NCBI GenBank assembly: GCA_041398965.1
Contig: JAWKTT010000052.1
Coordinates: forward strand, 1 to 24,394
Length of the DNA: 24,394 bases
Direction: 5' to 3'
Source: JAWKTT01 sp041398965
Lineage (GTDB): Bacteria; Planctomycetota; Planctomycetia; Planctomycetales; Planctomycetaceae
The translations under genes and the position numbers were made by a program. The notes beneath the pieces are model-generated. The model ran no database searches. It was not told the origin of the DNA and saw only the letters and a program-made list of their open reading frames with translations. Each line of letters opens with the position of its first letter. Position 1 is the first letter of the stretch. Below, one piece after another: positions 6,516 to 13,405 of this stretch.

Positions 6516-9383
6516 ATGGACTGCCCTATGGCCATCGACACTTGCAACACACTCGCGAGTCTCTGCATGAAGAGCTTTCTAGATAAAAAGGACCCGTGGG
6601 GACATGGAATGTCTCTGTGGGTGGTGGCTGCCCTGGTGTTTGCTGCGCCGTTGGTGTTTGTCTCCCTTAAGGGGATTCGGCTCGATAACGACGTGCAAAG
6701 CTGGCTTCCCGATGAGGATCATGAGGCTCAGGTCTTTGGATGGTCGACACGTCACTTTCCCGAGCGAGAAAGAGTGCTCGTTTCTTGGGAGGGGAGTAGT
6801 CTGCATGATCCCCGGATCGATCGATTCGCCGAGAAACTGACCGGAACGGCCGGAGTGGATGGAGTCGTGCGGGGGGGCGTTCCCTATATTGAGTCGGTAT
6901 TTACCCCGTTGGCAGCATCGCAGCGGATGGCAGAGCAGGGGGTTGAACCGGGAGAGGCCCTTCGACGATTGAACGGAGTGCTGATCGGTAGTGGTTGGAT
7001 GAAGGTTCGACTGAGTGATGCGGGACGAGAAGACCGCGATCGCACAATCGAAATGATTGTTGCCAACATTGCTGCCGAAACTGGCATTACCGTGACCGTG
7101 CATGAAGCATTGGTTGACTATGTTGACGAACAGTATTTTCGCGAACACGATGCCGCGATGGCGGCTCAAGAGTCGACAGGCGTCGCCGCTGCTGAGAATG
7201 AATTGCTGGCAACCTATGAAATGCCGGCCCATGATCTGCAACTGAGCTGGCCCACCATGCAGGCGAAGTCGGACACGTCCGACAAGATCGCGGAAGTGGC
7301 AAAGAAATGCAGCAGCTATGCGACAGCAGACTATCCCGATGGACGCGACTTGGTGGAAGACTGCTTTTTTGTTTCCGGGTCTCCACTGGCCCTGGCAGTG
7401 ACACTAAGCGAAGCGGGTGTGGCGGATTTCGAAGCGAGTGTCGATGCGATTCGCGAGGCGGCCATCGCATCGGGTGTCCCTGAGGAAAAACTGCATCTTG
7501 GTGGTCGACCGGTCACCACTTCGTCGCTCAACGAAGAGGTTCGCCGCTCGGCTTGGAATCCGGCTGCTCCCTGGTGGCGGATGGATCAGCGGTCTATTTT
7601 GCTTCTGTCTGGTGCGGTTGGTGTCATTCTGGCGTTTGTCTTTTTGCGAAGCTTAAGGCTCGGGCTGTTGGTTGTTGGGGTTTCTTACTATGCGACGGCG
7701 GTCTCGATTTCGTTGATCCCTTTGACCGGGGCGTCGATGAACATGGTGTTGGTTGTGATGCCGACGCTGTTGATGGTGCTGTCGTTGTCGTCGGCGATTC
7801 ACGTCGCGAATTACTGGAAGTATGCGGCAGCAGAAGACTCGAAGTCGGCCGTGCAACATGCATTAGCGATGGCGAAGCAGCCATGTACTCTGGCGGCCAT
7901 CACGACGGCGATCGGGTTGTTTTCGCTGTACAGCAGCGCGCTTCGTCCGGTGAAGGACTTCGGTGTCTACTCGGCTGTCGGGTGTGTGGTGGCGTTGGTT
8001 GTGGTGTTGTATGGACTCCCCGCTTTACTGCAAATCTGGGGGACGACCCCTCCGAAAGCTCGAGCGGCTGATGGTCGTGCATGGCGAGGTTTTGGGGTGG
8101 CACTTTATCGCTGGAAGCGTCCGGTGATGATTGGTTCTTTGATCCTGTGTGCTGTGGGGGCGTATGGCCTCAAACACTTCCGGACTGAAACAAAAGTTGT
8201 TCGATACTTCCCACAAGACTCTCGACTCTCGAAAGACTACGACTTTCTGGAGCAGTCTCTGTCGGGGATTTCGCCGGTCGATGTTGTTGTGAGGTTCGAT
8301 CATTCTGCACAGGAAACGACCCGATTCCTCGAGCGTGTTGAGATTGTTCGTCAGGTAAGCGACTCGCTGCGTCAGCATCCTGAGATCAGCGGGACGATTT
8401 CCCTCGCGGATTTCATGCAGGTTTCGGAGCCTTTGGCTGAAGACGCCTCAAAGATGGCCAAGGTCGGTTACTTCCGTCGCTCGCAGGCTGCGGAGAACAA
8501 AGTCAAAGACCCTGAGAACCTCGGTTCGAAGAGTTTTGTTGTCACCGCGTCGGAAGACTCGGACATCATCGGACCCGATGGACAACCGTTGAATCGGGCG
8601 GGGGACGAGCTTTGGAAAATCACGGCTCAGGCTGCGGTGATGTCAGACATTCCCTACAGCGACCTCAATCAGCAGCTTCACTCGGCAATTCAGTCGGTCA
8701 CCAAGATGCATCCGGGGACAACGCACGTTGTGACGGGTTCGGTCCCTTTGTTCTTGCGAACTCAGGAAGCGGTTTTGGAGAGCTTGATTTATAGCTTCGT
8801 GATGGCGTTCGTCCTGATCGCGGGGATGATGATCTATGTGGTGAAGGACTTCTGGGCGGGACTCATCAGCATGGTTCCGAACATTCTCCCCGTAGCGACC
8901 GTGTTTGGTGTCATCTCCTGGATGGGCGAACGGGTTGATGTCGGGACCATGATTACGGCGTCGGTCGCTCTGGGCATTGCTGTGGATGGGACGCTGCATT
9001 TGATTACGTGGTACATCCATGGTTTGCAGATGGGGCAATCCCGGATGCGAGCAGTCGTCGAATCTCTGGCCCGTTGCGGACCAGCGATGTGGCAAACCAG
9101 TGCCGCCATCGGAGTCGGGCTTCTGGTTCTCTATCCTGCGAATCTGTTGTTGATCAGCCGGTTTGGCTGGCTCATGGCTTCTCTCATCGGGGCTGCTCTG
9201 GCGGCAGATTTGATCCTGTTGCCGGCTCTTCTTTCAGGATGGCTGGGCGCTTTGATCGAGCGGCGAGTCCAACGGATGCCTCGCCCCGTGGTGCATGTCA
9301 CCCATCAGGAAGCTGTCACGGTCGATGGACCGCCACACATCTCGCTGACCACGGCGATCCAAAAGACCCGGGAAGCAGGTTAA
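6516..9383 (+). CDS. RND superfamily (MMPL-type, COG1033-like) transporter
   Basis: Up to 955 aa with the duplicated RND layout: TM1 at about 33-52, a periplasmic domain of about 300 residues, TM2-6 at about 360-510, TM7 at about 533-553, a second periplasmic domain, and TM8-12 at about 752-918. This matches single-subunit MMPL-type exporters for lipids or other hydrophobic cargo rather than AcrB-type pumps, which need partner subunits not seen here. The second half keeps a charged relay motif V-A-L-G-I-A-V-D-G-T-L-H (Asp824, His828). The equivalent first-half helix reads L-S-L-S-S-A-I-H, with no Asp. Start is uncertain: ATGs at 6516, 6528 and 6567 are in frame and none has a strong ribosome site; 6567 (M-K-S-F-L) is plausible. 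It sits between two apbE genes. Cargo is unknown. Confidence 0.88.
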   Translation: MDCPMAIDTCNTLASLCMKSFLDKKDPWGHGMSLWVVAALVFAAPLVFVSLKGIRLDNDVQSWLPDEDHEAQVFGWSTRHFPERERVLVSWEGSSLHDPRIDRFAEKLTGTAGVDGVVRGGVPYIESVFTPLAASQRMAEQGVEPGEALRRLNGVLIGSGWMKVRLSDAGREDRDRTIEMIVANIAAETGITVTVHEALVDYVDEQYFREHDAAMAAQESTGVAAAENELLATYEMPAHDLQLSWPTMQAKSDTSDKIAEVAKKCSSYATADYPDGRDLVEDCFFVSGSPLALAVTLSEAGVADFEASVDAIREAAIASGVPEEKLHLGGRPVTTSSLNEEVRRSAWNPAAPWWRMDQRSILLLSGAVGVILAFVFLRSLRLGLLVVGVSYYATAVSISLIPLTGASMNMVLVVMPTLLMVLSLSSAIHVANYWKYAAAEDSKSAVQHALAMAKQPCTLAAITTAIGLFSLYSSALRPVKDFGVYSAVGCVVALVVVLYGLPALLQIWGTTPPKARAADGRAWRGFGVALYRWKRPVMIGSLILCAVGAYGLKHFRTETKVVRYFPQDSRLSKDYDFLEQSLSGISPVDVVVRFDHSAQETTRFLERVEIVRQVSDSLRQHPEISGTISLADFMQVSEPLAEDASKMAKVGYFRRSQAAENKVKDPENLGSKSFVVTASEDSDIIGPDGQPLNRAGDELWKITAQAAVMSDIPYSDLNQQLHSAIQSVTKMHPGTTHVVTGSVPLFLRTQEAVLESLIYSFVMAFVLIAGMMIYVVKDFWAGLISMVPNILPVATVFGVISWMGERVDVGTMITASVALGIAVDGTLHLITWYIHGLQMGQSRMRAVVESLARCGPAMWQTSAAIGVGLLVLYPANLLLISRFGWLMASLIGAALAADLILLPALLSGWLGALIERRVQRMPRPVVHVTHQEAVTVDGPPHISLTTAIQKTREAG

Positions 9384-9497
9384 GACCAGAATTCGGAAAC
9401 TTGATTCCTGAACGCACATCTGGCGCAGCCGCTCCTTGGAAGTTCTGCATCAATCACCTAAATTCAGGGGAGACGAGTTGTTGTTTCCTGAATTTGG

Positions 9498-10970
9498 GTG
9501 CTTTGCGTGTTCCACTCTCTGCGACTTCTGCGTTTAACGTGGCTCCGTTCTCCGAGACCGACCGCCGTGCCGTGGGCAGTCATTCTGACGGTCGTTTGCC
9601 TCTGTTCCCTGAACTTACGTGATGTTCCCGCTCGTGAGCCTGACTCCGCTGCGTTGTCTGACACCAAAGGCACTGCTCCGGCTGATGCTGCGGTTGGAGA
9701 GGTACAGGTTCTCGAAGGGATGACCTGGACGGAATACAACATCCGAGCGGTCGTTCGTCCTGGCGACGAACCTTTGGCCAACCTGCAACCGCATTTGCTG
9801 TCAATCTTTGAATCACTCGATCATCTGTACTCGAACTTCATCCCCACTTCGGAGGTTTCGCGGTTCAATGCCAGTTCATCGACCGAGTGGATTGAAGTCT
9901 CTCGGGAGACGGCTCATCTGGTGTCTGAGGCATTGCGTTATGCAGCCGATTCGGATGGGGCCTTCGATCCAACTCTCGCGCCACTGATTCGGGCGTGGCA
10001 CTTCGAGCAAGAGGCCGACGCGTCAGACGGTCGTCGAACTCTCCCGAGCGAGGCAGCACTCGAAGAGTTGCGGAAGAACGTTGGTTACCAACATCTCGAG
10101 GCCCGACTCGATCCCCCCGGATTGAAGAAGGGGGGTGCTGGACTGGAGATTAATCTAAGTGCGATTGCTAAAGGGACGATCGTCGATCGAATCGCCCTGT
10201 TCTTAGCGGATCGTGGGTATCGGGACTTCATGGTGCAGTACGGTGGTGAAGTCGTGGCCAAGGGGCAGAAGCCGGATGGCTCTCCCTGGAGCATCGCGAT
10301 CAGTCGTCCGCAGCCGGATGGGGTGGGAGTGGAAGCAGTCGTTCCGTTGCGAGACGAAGCAATGGCAACGTCAGGAAACTATCGTAATTTCTTTGAAGTC
10401 GACGGGGTGCGTTACTCCCACACCATCGACCCGAAGACCGGTCGGCCTGTGACACATGGGCTGGCTTCGGTCACTGTTTTCGCACCGACATGCGAACAAG
10501 CTGATGCCTGTGCCACCATCCTCTCGGTCCTCGGTCCCGAGCGGGGGCTGAAGTGGGCAACGGACAGAAATCTCGCCGCATGGATGCTCGTCCCCGATGC
10601 CGAATCGGCTGATGGTTCCGGATTTCAGGCGATCTCGACTCCCGCCTTCGAGAGCCAGTTTGCTCAAACCTTGGAACGGATTTCCCCGCCCGCCGAGTCA
10701 GCAGGGGATCGGTCGATCTGGCCGACGGTTCTGTTAGGGGGCGGAGTCTTTGCCATCGCGCTGTTGGGGCTGGCGTTAGGGACGATCTTGTCTGGTCGTC
10801 GTCTGAAGGGTTCTTGTGGAGGCCTTGCGGGGATGAAGGACGCCCAAGGTCACTCGATCTGTTCTTCTTGCACCACGCCACCAGAAGAGTGTGCCGACTT
10901 CCGCCGCCAACTGGCTCGACCGCCAGTAACCGCCGATGCCCCCGAAACGCCGACCCATCCAGAAGAGTGA
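9498..10970 (+). CDS. ApbE-family FMN transferase fused to an NqrM-like membrane/Cys4 tail
   Basis: 490 aa from a GTG at 9498; no ATG lies near and the start is uncertain. An N-terminal hydrophobic segment (24-40) exports the ApbE domain (about 68-375). Motifs: D-G-A-F-D-P-T-L-A-P (153-162), N-L-S-A-I-A-K-G-T-I-V-D (219-230), Y-G-G-E (248-251), A-T-S-G-N-Y (290-295), H-T-I-D-P-K-T-G (308-315) and Q-A-D-A-C-A-T (334-340). Then comes one membrane helix (408-431), basic residues, and K-G-S-C-G-G-L with Cys440, Cys455, Cys458 and Cys465. Helix plus K-G-S-C-G-G-L plus four Cys is the signature of NqrM (DUF539), which supports iron-site maturation in Na+-NQR. Topology fits: ApbE domain outside, cysteines inside. 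Both halves serve Na+-NQR maturation in other bacteria. It starts 114 bp after the transporter. Confidence 0.88.
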   Translation: MLCVFHSLRLLRLTWLRSPRPTAVPWAVILTVVCLCSLNLRDVPAREPDSAALSDTKGTAPADAAVGEVQVLEGMTWTEYNIRAVVRPGDEPLANLQPHLLSIFESLDHLYSNFIPTSEVSRFNASSSTEWIEVSRETAHLVSEALRYAADSDGAFDPTLAPLIRAWHFEQEADASDGRRTLPSEAALEELRKNVGYQHLEARLDPPGLKKGGAGLEINLSAIAKGTIVDRIALFLADRGYRDFMVQYGGEVVAKGQKPDGSPWSIAISRPQPDGVGVEAVVPLRDEAMATSGNYRNFFEVDGVRYSHTIDPKTGRPVTHGLASVTVFAPTCEQADACATILSVLGPERGLKWATDRNLAAWMLVPDAESADGSGFQAISTPAFESQFAQTLERISPPAESAGDRSIWPTVLLGGGVFAIALLGLALGTILSGRRLKGSCGGLAGMKDAQGHSICSSCTTPPEECADFRRQLARPPVTADAPETPTHPEE

Positions 10971-10971
10971 T

Positions 10972-11004
10972 GTTTAGCCCCATAACAATTGCGTGAGGAT
11001 AAAC
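10972..11004. repeat. 33-nt inverted repeat, copy 2
   Basis: Starts one base after the stop codon of the ApbE-NqrM fusion. Arms GTTTAGCC and GGATAAAC pair with one mismatch. It shares length, the first 11 bases and the last five bases with copy 1 at 134-166, while the loop differs. It is probably a 3'-end stem-loop; no T-run follows. Confidence 0.5.
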
Positions 11005-11017
11005 AGTTTCGGTGGAA

Positions 11018-11312
11018 TAGCAGCCTGTTGAAAAACAAATGTCCGCTTTCCGACCGGACTTGGTGCTGTTTGATGTCAGGGCACAGAAACGTACGAGTGA
11101 CTCGCGTGGGGGCATTTCGCGGATTGTAATCCTCGCCAACTTGTGATCTTTGCTGTCAGCCTCTCCATTTCCCCCCGTGGGGACGATGTCAGAAGTCGGA
11201 TTGTCGTCTGCGGGGGAGAAGGAGTCTCGCGTCGGCTGACGCCTCCGGTTTGGGGGAGATGCGATTGTCAGATTGAAAATCTGACCCACGGCCGTTCTTC
11301 AACGGGCTGTTA
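11018..11312. mobile_element. MITE-like non-autonomous element, copy B (295 bp)
   Basis: The left end TAGCAGCCTGTTGAAAAAC (11018-11036) and the reverse complement of the right end, TAACAGCCCGTTGAAGAAC (11312-11294), match at 16 of 19 positions. No coding potential lies between them. A subterminal hairpin GTCAGATT-GAA-AATCTGAC lies at 11267-11285, and its stem is identical in copy A. It fills the convergent gap between the ApbE-NqrM gene and the small membrane-protein gene. Its last three bases supply the stop codon of that gene. A clear target duplication is not visible. The responsible transposase family cannot be named. Confidence 0.62.
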
Positions 11313-11528
11313 GTCTTCTGGTGTCGGGGAGATGGACCTGTCGATCAGGCTCGTGGTGATCCACATGGCGGCAATCAGAGGGGCGACGTGGGTTATCGCC
11401 CGGAGAAACTGACTGCGGCCTTCTGTGAGGGAGTCAGTGACCATCGGTAGAACAAATGAGACGAGGATGCTTGTCGCCCAGACGAACGCGTTGGTGTTGA
11501 TGAGTTTCTTCTTGTCGGTCGAAGTCAT
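11310..11528 (-). CDS. small two-helix membrane protein
   Basis: 72 aa with a basic N-terminus (M-T-S-T-D-K-K-K-L) and two hydrophobic segments, about 14-31 and 46-63, joined by a short polar loop. Both ends are therefore probably cytoplasmic. The start is well supported: AAGGAG lies 6 nt before the ATG at 11528. The TAA stop falls inside the terminal repeat of the adjacent MITE-like element, so the last residues may have been changed by insertion. It lies 26 nt after the yjbQ stop on the same strand and is probably co-transcribed. I do not recognise the family and propose no function. Confidence 0.7.
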   Translation of the reverse strand: MTSTDKKKLINTNAFVWATSILVSFVLPMVTDSLTEGRSQFLRAITHVAPLIAAMWITTSLIDRSISPTPED

Positions 11529-11534
11529 GCTGCT

Positions 11535-11540
11535 CTCCTT
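11535..11540 (-). promoter_or_regulatory. strong Shine-Dalgarno site of the 72-aa gene
   Basis: The minus strand reads AAGGAG, then 6 nt, then the ATG at 11528-11526. This is one of the best ribosome sites in the window and supports this small gene as real. Confidence 0.65.
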
Positions 11541-11554
11541 GGGGGGCTCGTGGA

Positions 11555-11983
11555 CTAGACAGGGTACTCACCTTGAAGAGTAAGCAGGAGGGAGCGGGGG
11601 GTGGGGTGGTTGCGGTGCTCGCAGAGGGTGATCCCTTGCCATGTGCCGAGAGCGAGCCGACCTTGCCGAATCGGGATGAGGAGCGAGTTTCCTAAGAGCG
11701 ACGCTTTGACATGGGCGGGCATGTCATCGGGACCTTCACAGGTGTGGACGTAGGGGAAAGACTCGGGGACAATCGCGTTGAGAGAGGTCTCCATGTCGAG
11801 CCGGACGTCGGGGTCGGCATTCTCGTTGAGTGTGATCGATGCGGAGGTGTGTTGCAGAAACAGATGCAGCAGTCCGACCTGGTAGTCGGCGATCTCGGGC
11901 AAGCCGCGCAGCACTTCCGCTGTGATGAGGTGAAACCCTCTCGGTCTGGGGGTTAGAGAAATCTGTCGTTGGAGCCAAGGCAT
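11555..11983 (-). CDS. yjbQ: YjbQ/UPF0047 family protein
   Basis: 142 aa from the ATG at 11983-11981, the usual length for the YjbQ family. Conserved blocks read in order: H-T-S-A-S-I-T-L-N-E-N-A-D-P-D-V then L-D-M-E; Y-V-H-T-C-E-G-P-D-D-M-P-A-H; and L-A-L-G-T-W-Q-G-I-T-L-C-E-H. The spaced histidines and acidic residues form the family's presumed metal site. The E. coli member has been linked to weak thiamine phosphate synthase activity; the true physiological role is unclear. The frame stays open for 120 codons upstream, but that part translates palindromic repeats and is not in the family, so the shorter start is chosen. The 72-aa membrane-protein gene follows by 26 nt. Confidence 0.92.
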   Translation of the reverse strand: MPWLQRQISLTPRPRGFHLITAEVLRGLPEIADYQVGLLHLFLQHTSASITLNENADPDVRLDMETSLNAIVPESFPYVHTCEGPDDMPAHVKASLLGNSLLIPIRQGRLALGTWQGITLCEHRNHPTPRSLLLTLQGEYPV

Positions 11984-12100
11984 CGGAGAACTCGAAAGGA
12001 ACAGCAGTGAAGAAAGCTCACTCAACCGACCCGCAGATAACATCGTACGGCAGTCACCCTCACCTGACCATGCCACACGCACGGTGTCGACCCGAGTCTC

Positions 12101-12113
12101 GCGACGGCGTCGC
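12101..12113. repeat. short palindrome in the repeat island
   Basis: GCGACG-G-CGTCGC is a perfect 6-bp stem around one base. It lies 9 nt before the first GCCGAGTTGC hairpin and is probably part of the same unit. Confidence 0.5.
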
Positions 12114-12121
12114 CCCCTGTA

Positions 12122-12144
12122 GCCGAGTTGCTCCGCAACTCGGC
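12122..12144. repeat. REP-like hairpin, copy 1
   Basis: GCCGAGTTGC-TCC-GCAACTCGGC has a perfect 10-bp stem and 3-nt loop. With flanks, it is an inverted copy of the hairpin at 12270-12292. Confidence 0.75.
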
Positions 12145-12199
12145 AATCAACACGCCCCGCGTTTTTTTTGACGCCCGCAATTGTTCGTACTCTCAACAT

Positions 12200-12221
12200 C
12201 ATTCCCGCCTGCGCTGGAATG
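12200..12221. repeat. CATTCC...GGAATG imperfect hairpin
   Basis: CATTCC and GGAATG pair around CGCCTGCGCT. The sequence resembles the ATTCCCGC-type extragenic palindromes of many bacteria. A related GCGGGAATC arm follows at about 12236-12244. Confidence 0.5.
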
Positions 12222-12269
12222 AAGGGGGTGGTGACGCGGGAATCGATGATGACGGATTGCCGACGTATT

Positions 12270-12292
12270 GCCGAGTTGCGGAGCAACTCGGC
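12270..12292. repeat. REP-like hairpin, copy 2 (inverted)
   Basis: GCCGAGTTGC-GGA-GCAACTCGGC has the same 10-bp stem as 12122-12144 with the loop reverse-complemented. About 30 bases including flanks (ATT before, TACA after) are shared in opposite orientation, so the pair could form either two small hairpins or one long one. Confidence 0.75.
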
Positions 12293-12394
12293 TACAAGGA
12301 CGGCCGAAGTGCCGGGTTGCTGGACGATAGCATCGTATGACACTCAATGACCGGAGTGCTTGCGACCTTCCGCTAGCTTCTTCGCCAACTTGTG

Positions 12395-12424
12395 TCGAAG
12401 CAAACGGTATCTCCTGCGCTTCGA
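12395..12424. repeat. inverted repeat TCGAAGC...GCTTCGA
   Basis: A perfect 7-bp stem (12395-12401 with 12418-12424) around a 16-nt loop. It lies about 105 bp before the LRR gene start and is a possible regulator site or stem-loop. Confidence 0.35.
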
Positions 12425-12530
12425 TTGAGAACACGATTGTCGGGGGTCGGGGCGGGATGGTAGTCTCTGACGGTCCGGCGATGTTGCTGAGGGGCGGGGC
12501 TGGTTTTTCTTTGTGTGTGGGAATCTTTCG

Positions 12531-13190
12531 ATGAATTTGCTGTTTGAAGTGTTGTTTGTGGTGGGGGCGATACTTGTTCTGGTGGGATGGCTTTGGGGGA
12601 CGGGGATTGCGTTTCGAGAGCGGAAGTCGCTCGGTTTGCTGACGTTTTTCGTGCCACCGGTCTACCTGTTCTATTACGGGCCGACGCGGTGGGTGAAGAC
12701 GTGGCGGGCTTCGTTGATGATCTTTGTGGGAGTCGTCGCGCTGACGGTGCCGACCGCTTATACCCGGTTCTTGGCTGTGGATCTCGGCCCTCGAGATACG
12801 ATGGTCAACGGAGAACGGCACATCACGCTGACGGGATGGGACCAGAAAGACTACTCGATCCTTCGTCAGTATCCCGATGTGGCTGTCTTGCAGATGGCGA
12901 ACGAAGATGTCACCGATGCGGTACTATTGGAGTTAGTCGACATGACGAAACTCCGGGAGTTGGACCTGTCGCATTCTCAGGTTTCAGACAGCGGACTGGA
13001 AACACTCTCGAAGTTGCCATCGCTGCAAGACTTGAAGTTGCAGAAATGTCGTGTCACCGATGAGGGATTTCGGAAGTGGCTGGCCACGCATCCCCGACTG
13101 AATCGGCTCGACCTGATTGGGACCGAGGTCTCGGCAGAAGCCATTCGGGACTGGCGGAAGGCTGACCGCGACCGCCGTGCGATGCGGTGA
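12531..13190 (+). CDS. membrane-anchored leucine-rich-repeat protein
   Basis: 219 aa from the ATG at 12531 (a GTG at 12513 is also in frame but adds only six residues). Three membrane helices at about 4-24, 35-50 and 60-78 precede a small domain. From about residue 117 to 205 there are three or four leucine-rich repeats, for example L-R-E-L-D-L-S-H-S-Q-V-S-D-S-G-L and L-Q-D-L-K-L-Q-K-C-R-V-T-D-E-G-F. The V-S/T-D-x-G spacing is of the planctomycete/RNI-like LRR type. Such repeats usually bind proteins; the partner is unknown. With three helices, N-terminus outside and LRR domain inside, or the reverse, are both possible. It stands alone: a 547-bp repeat-rich gap precedes it and 215 bp follow. 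Confidence 0.8.
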   Translation: MNLLFEVLFVVGAILVLVGWLWGTGIAFRERKSLGLLTFFVPPVYLFYYGPTRWVKTWRASLMIFVGVVALTVPTAYTRFLAVDLGPRDTMVNGERHITLTGWDQKDYSILRQYPDVAVLQMANEDVTDAVLLELVDMTKLRELDLSHSQVSDSGLETLSKLPSLQDLKLQKCRVTDEGFRKWLATHPRLNRLDLIGTEVSAEAIRDWRKADRDRRAMR

Positions 13191-13405
13191 TTCGAGTACA
13201 CTCGTGGAACGAGGAAAGCGGTCAATCGGAAGAGGGGACACGCTTCTATTGATCGCATCTCGGAAAATGTTGCCCGCGAGGTGGTGGGGGCGTAAGTGTC
13301 GCGATGTTGTGATCCCTGTTGTCGTCATCGTTGTCGATTCGTGGAAAGACTGCCGCGCGACGTTGTTCAATGTCTTTCTAAACCGAGAGAGAACTGAAGA
13401 AACCG
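13191..13405. other. 215-bp intergenic gap, LRR gene to lipase-fold gene
   Basis: No gene and no strong hairpin or promoter can be seen here. The only symmetry found is a weak 5-bp stem, CGAGT-AC-ACTCG, just after the LRR stop. Confidence 0.3.

Larger units (their letters stand above)
11984..12530. other. 547-bp divergent intergenic region containing a palindrome island
   Basis: It lies between the starts of yjbQ (minus) and the LRR gene (plus), so it must carry promoters for both. The central 300 bp is a cluster of palindromic repeats, listed separately. The last 100 bp before the LRR start is GC-rich and unremarkable. No tRNA or small gene was seen. A long minus-strand frame crosses it, but it translates the repeats. 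Confidence 0.6.

Noticed and set aside
7720..7745. T-G-A-S in the RND protein as a possible ApbE flavinylation site
   Set aside because: The motif lacks the upstream Asp of known flavinylation sites and lies in a hydrophobic segment between membrane helices.
12100..12300. CRISPR array
   Set aside because: The repeats are few, in opposite orientations and not regularly spaced, with no cas genes.
11984..12343. A 120-codon N-terminal extension of YjbQ
   Set aside because: The extension translates the palindrome island, repeats its own peptides (R-V-A-E-Q-L-G-Y type) and has no counterpart in the YjbQ family, whose members begin near the ATG at 11983.
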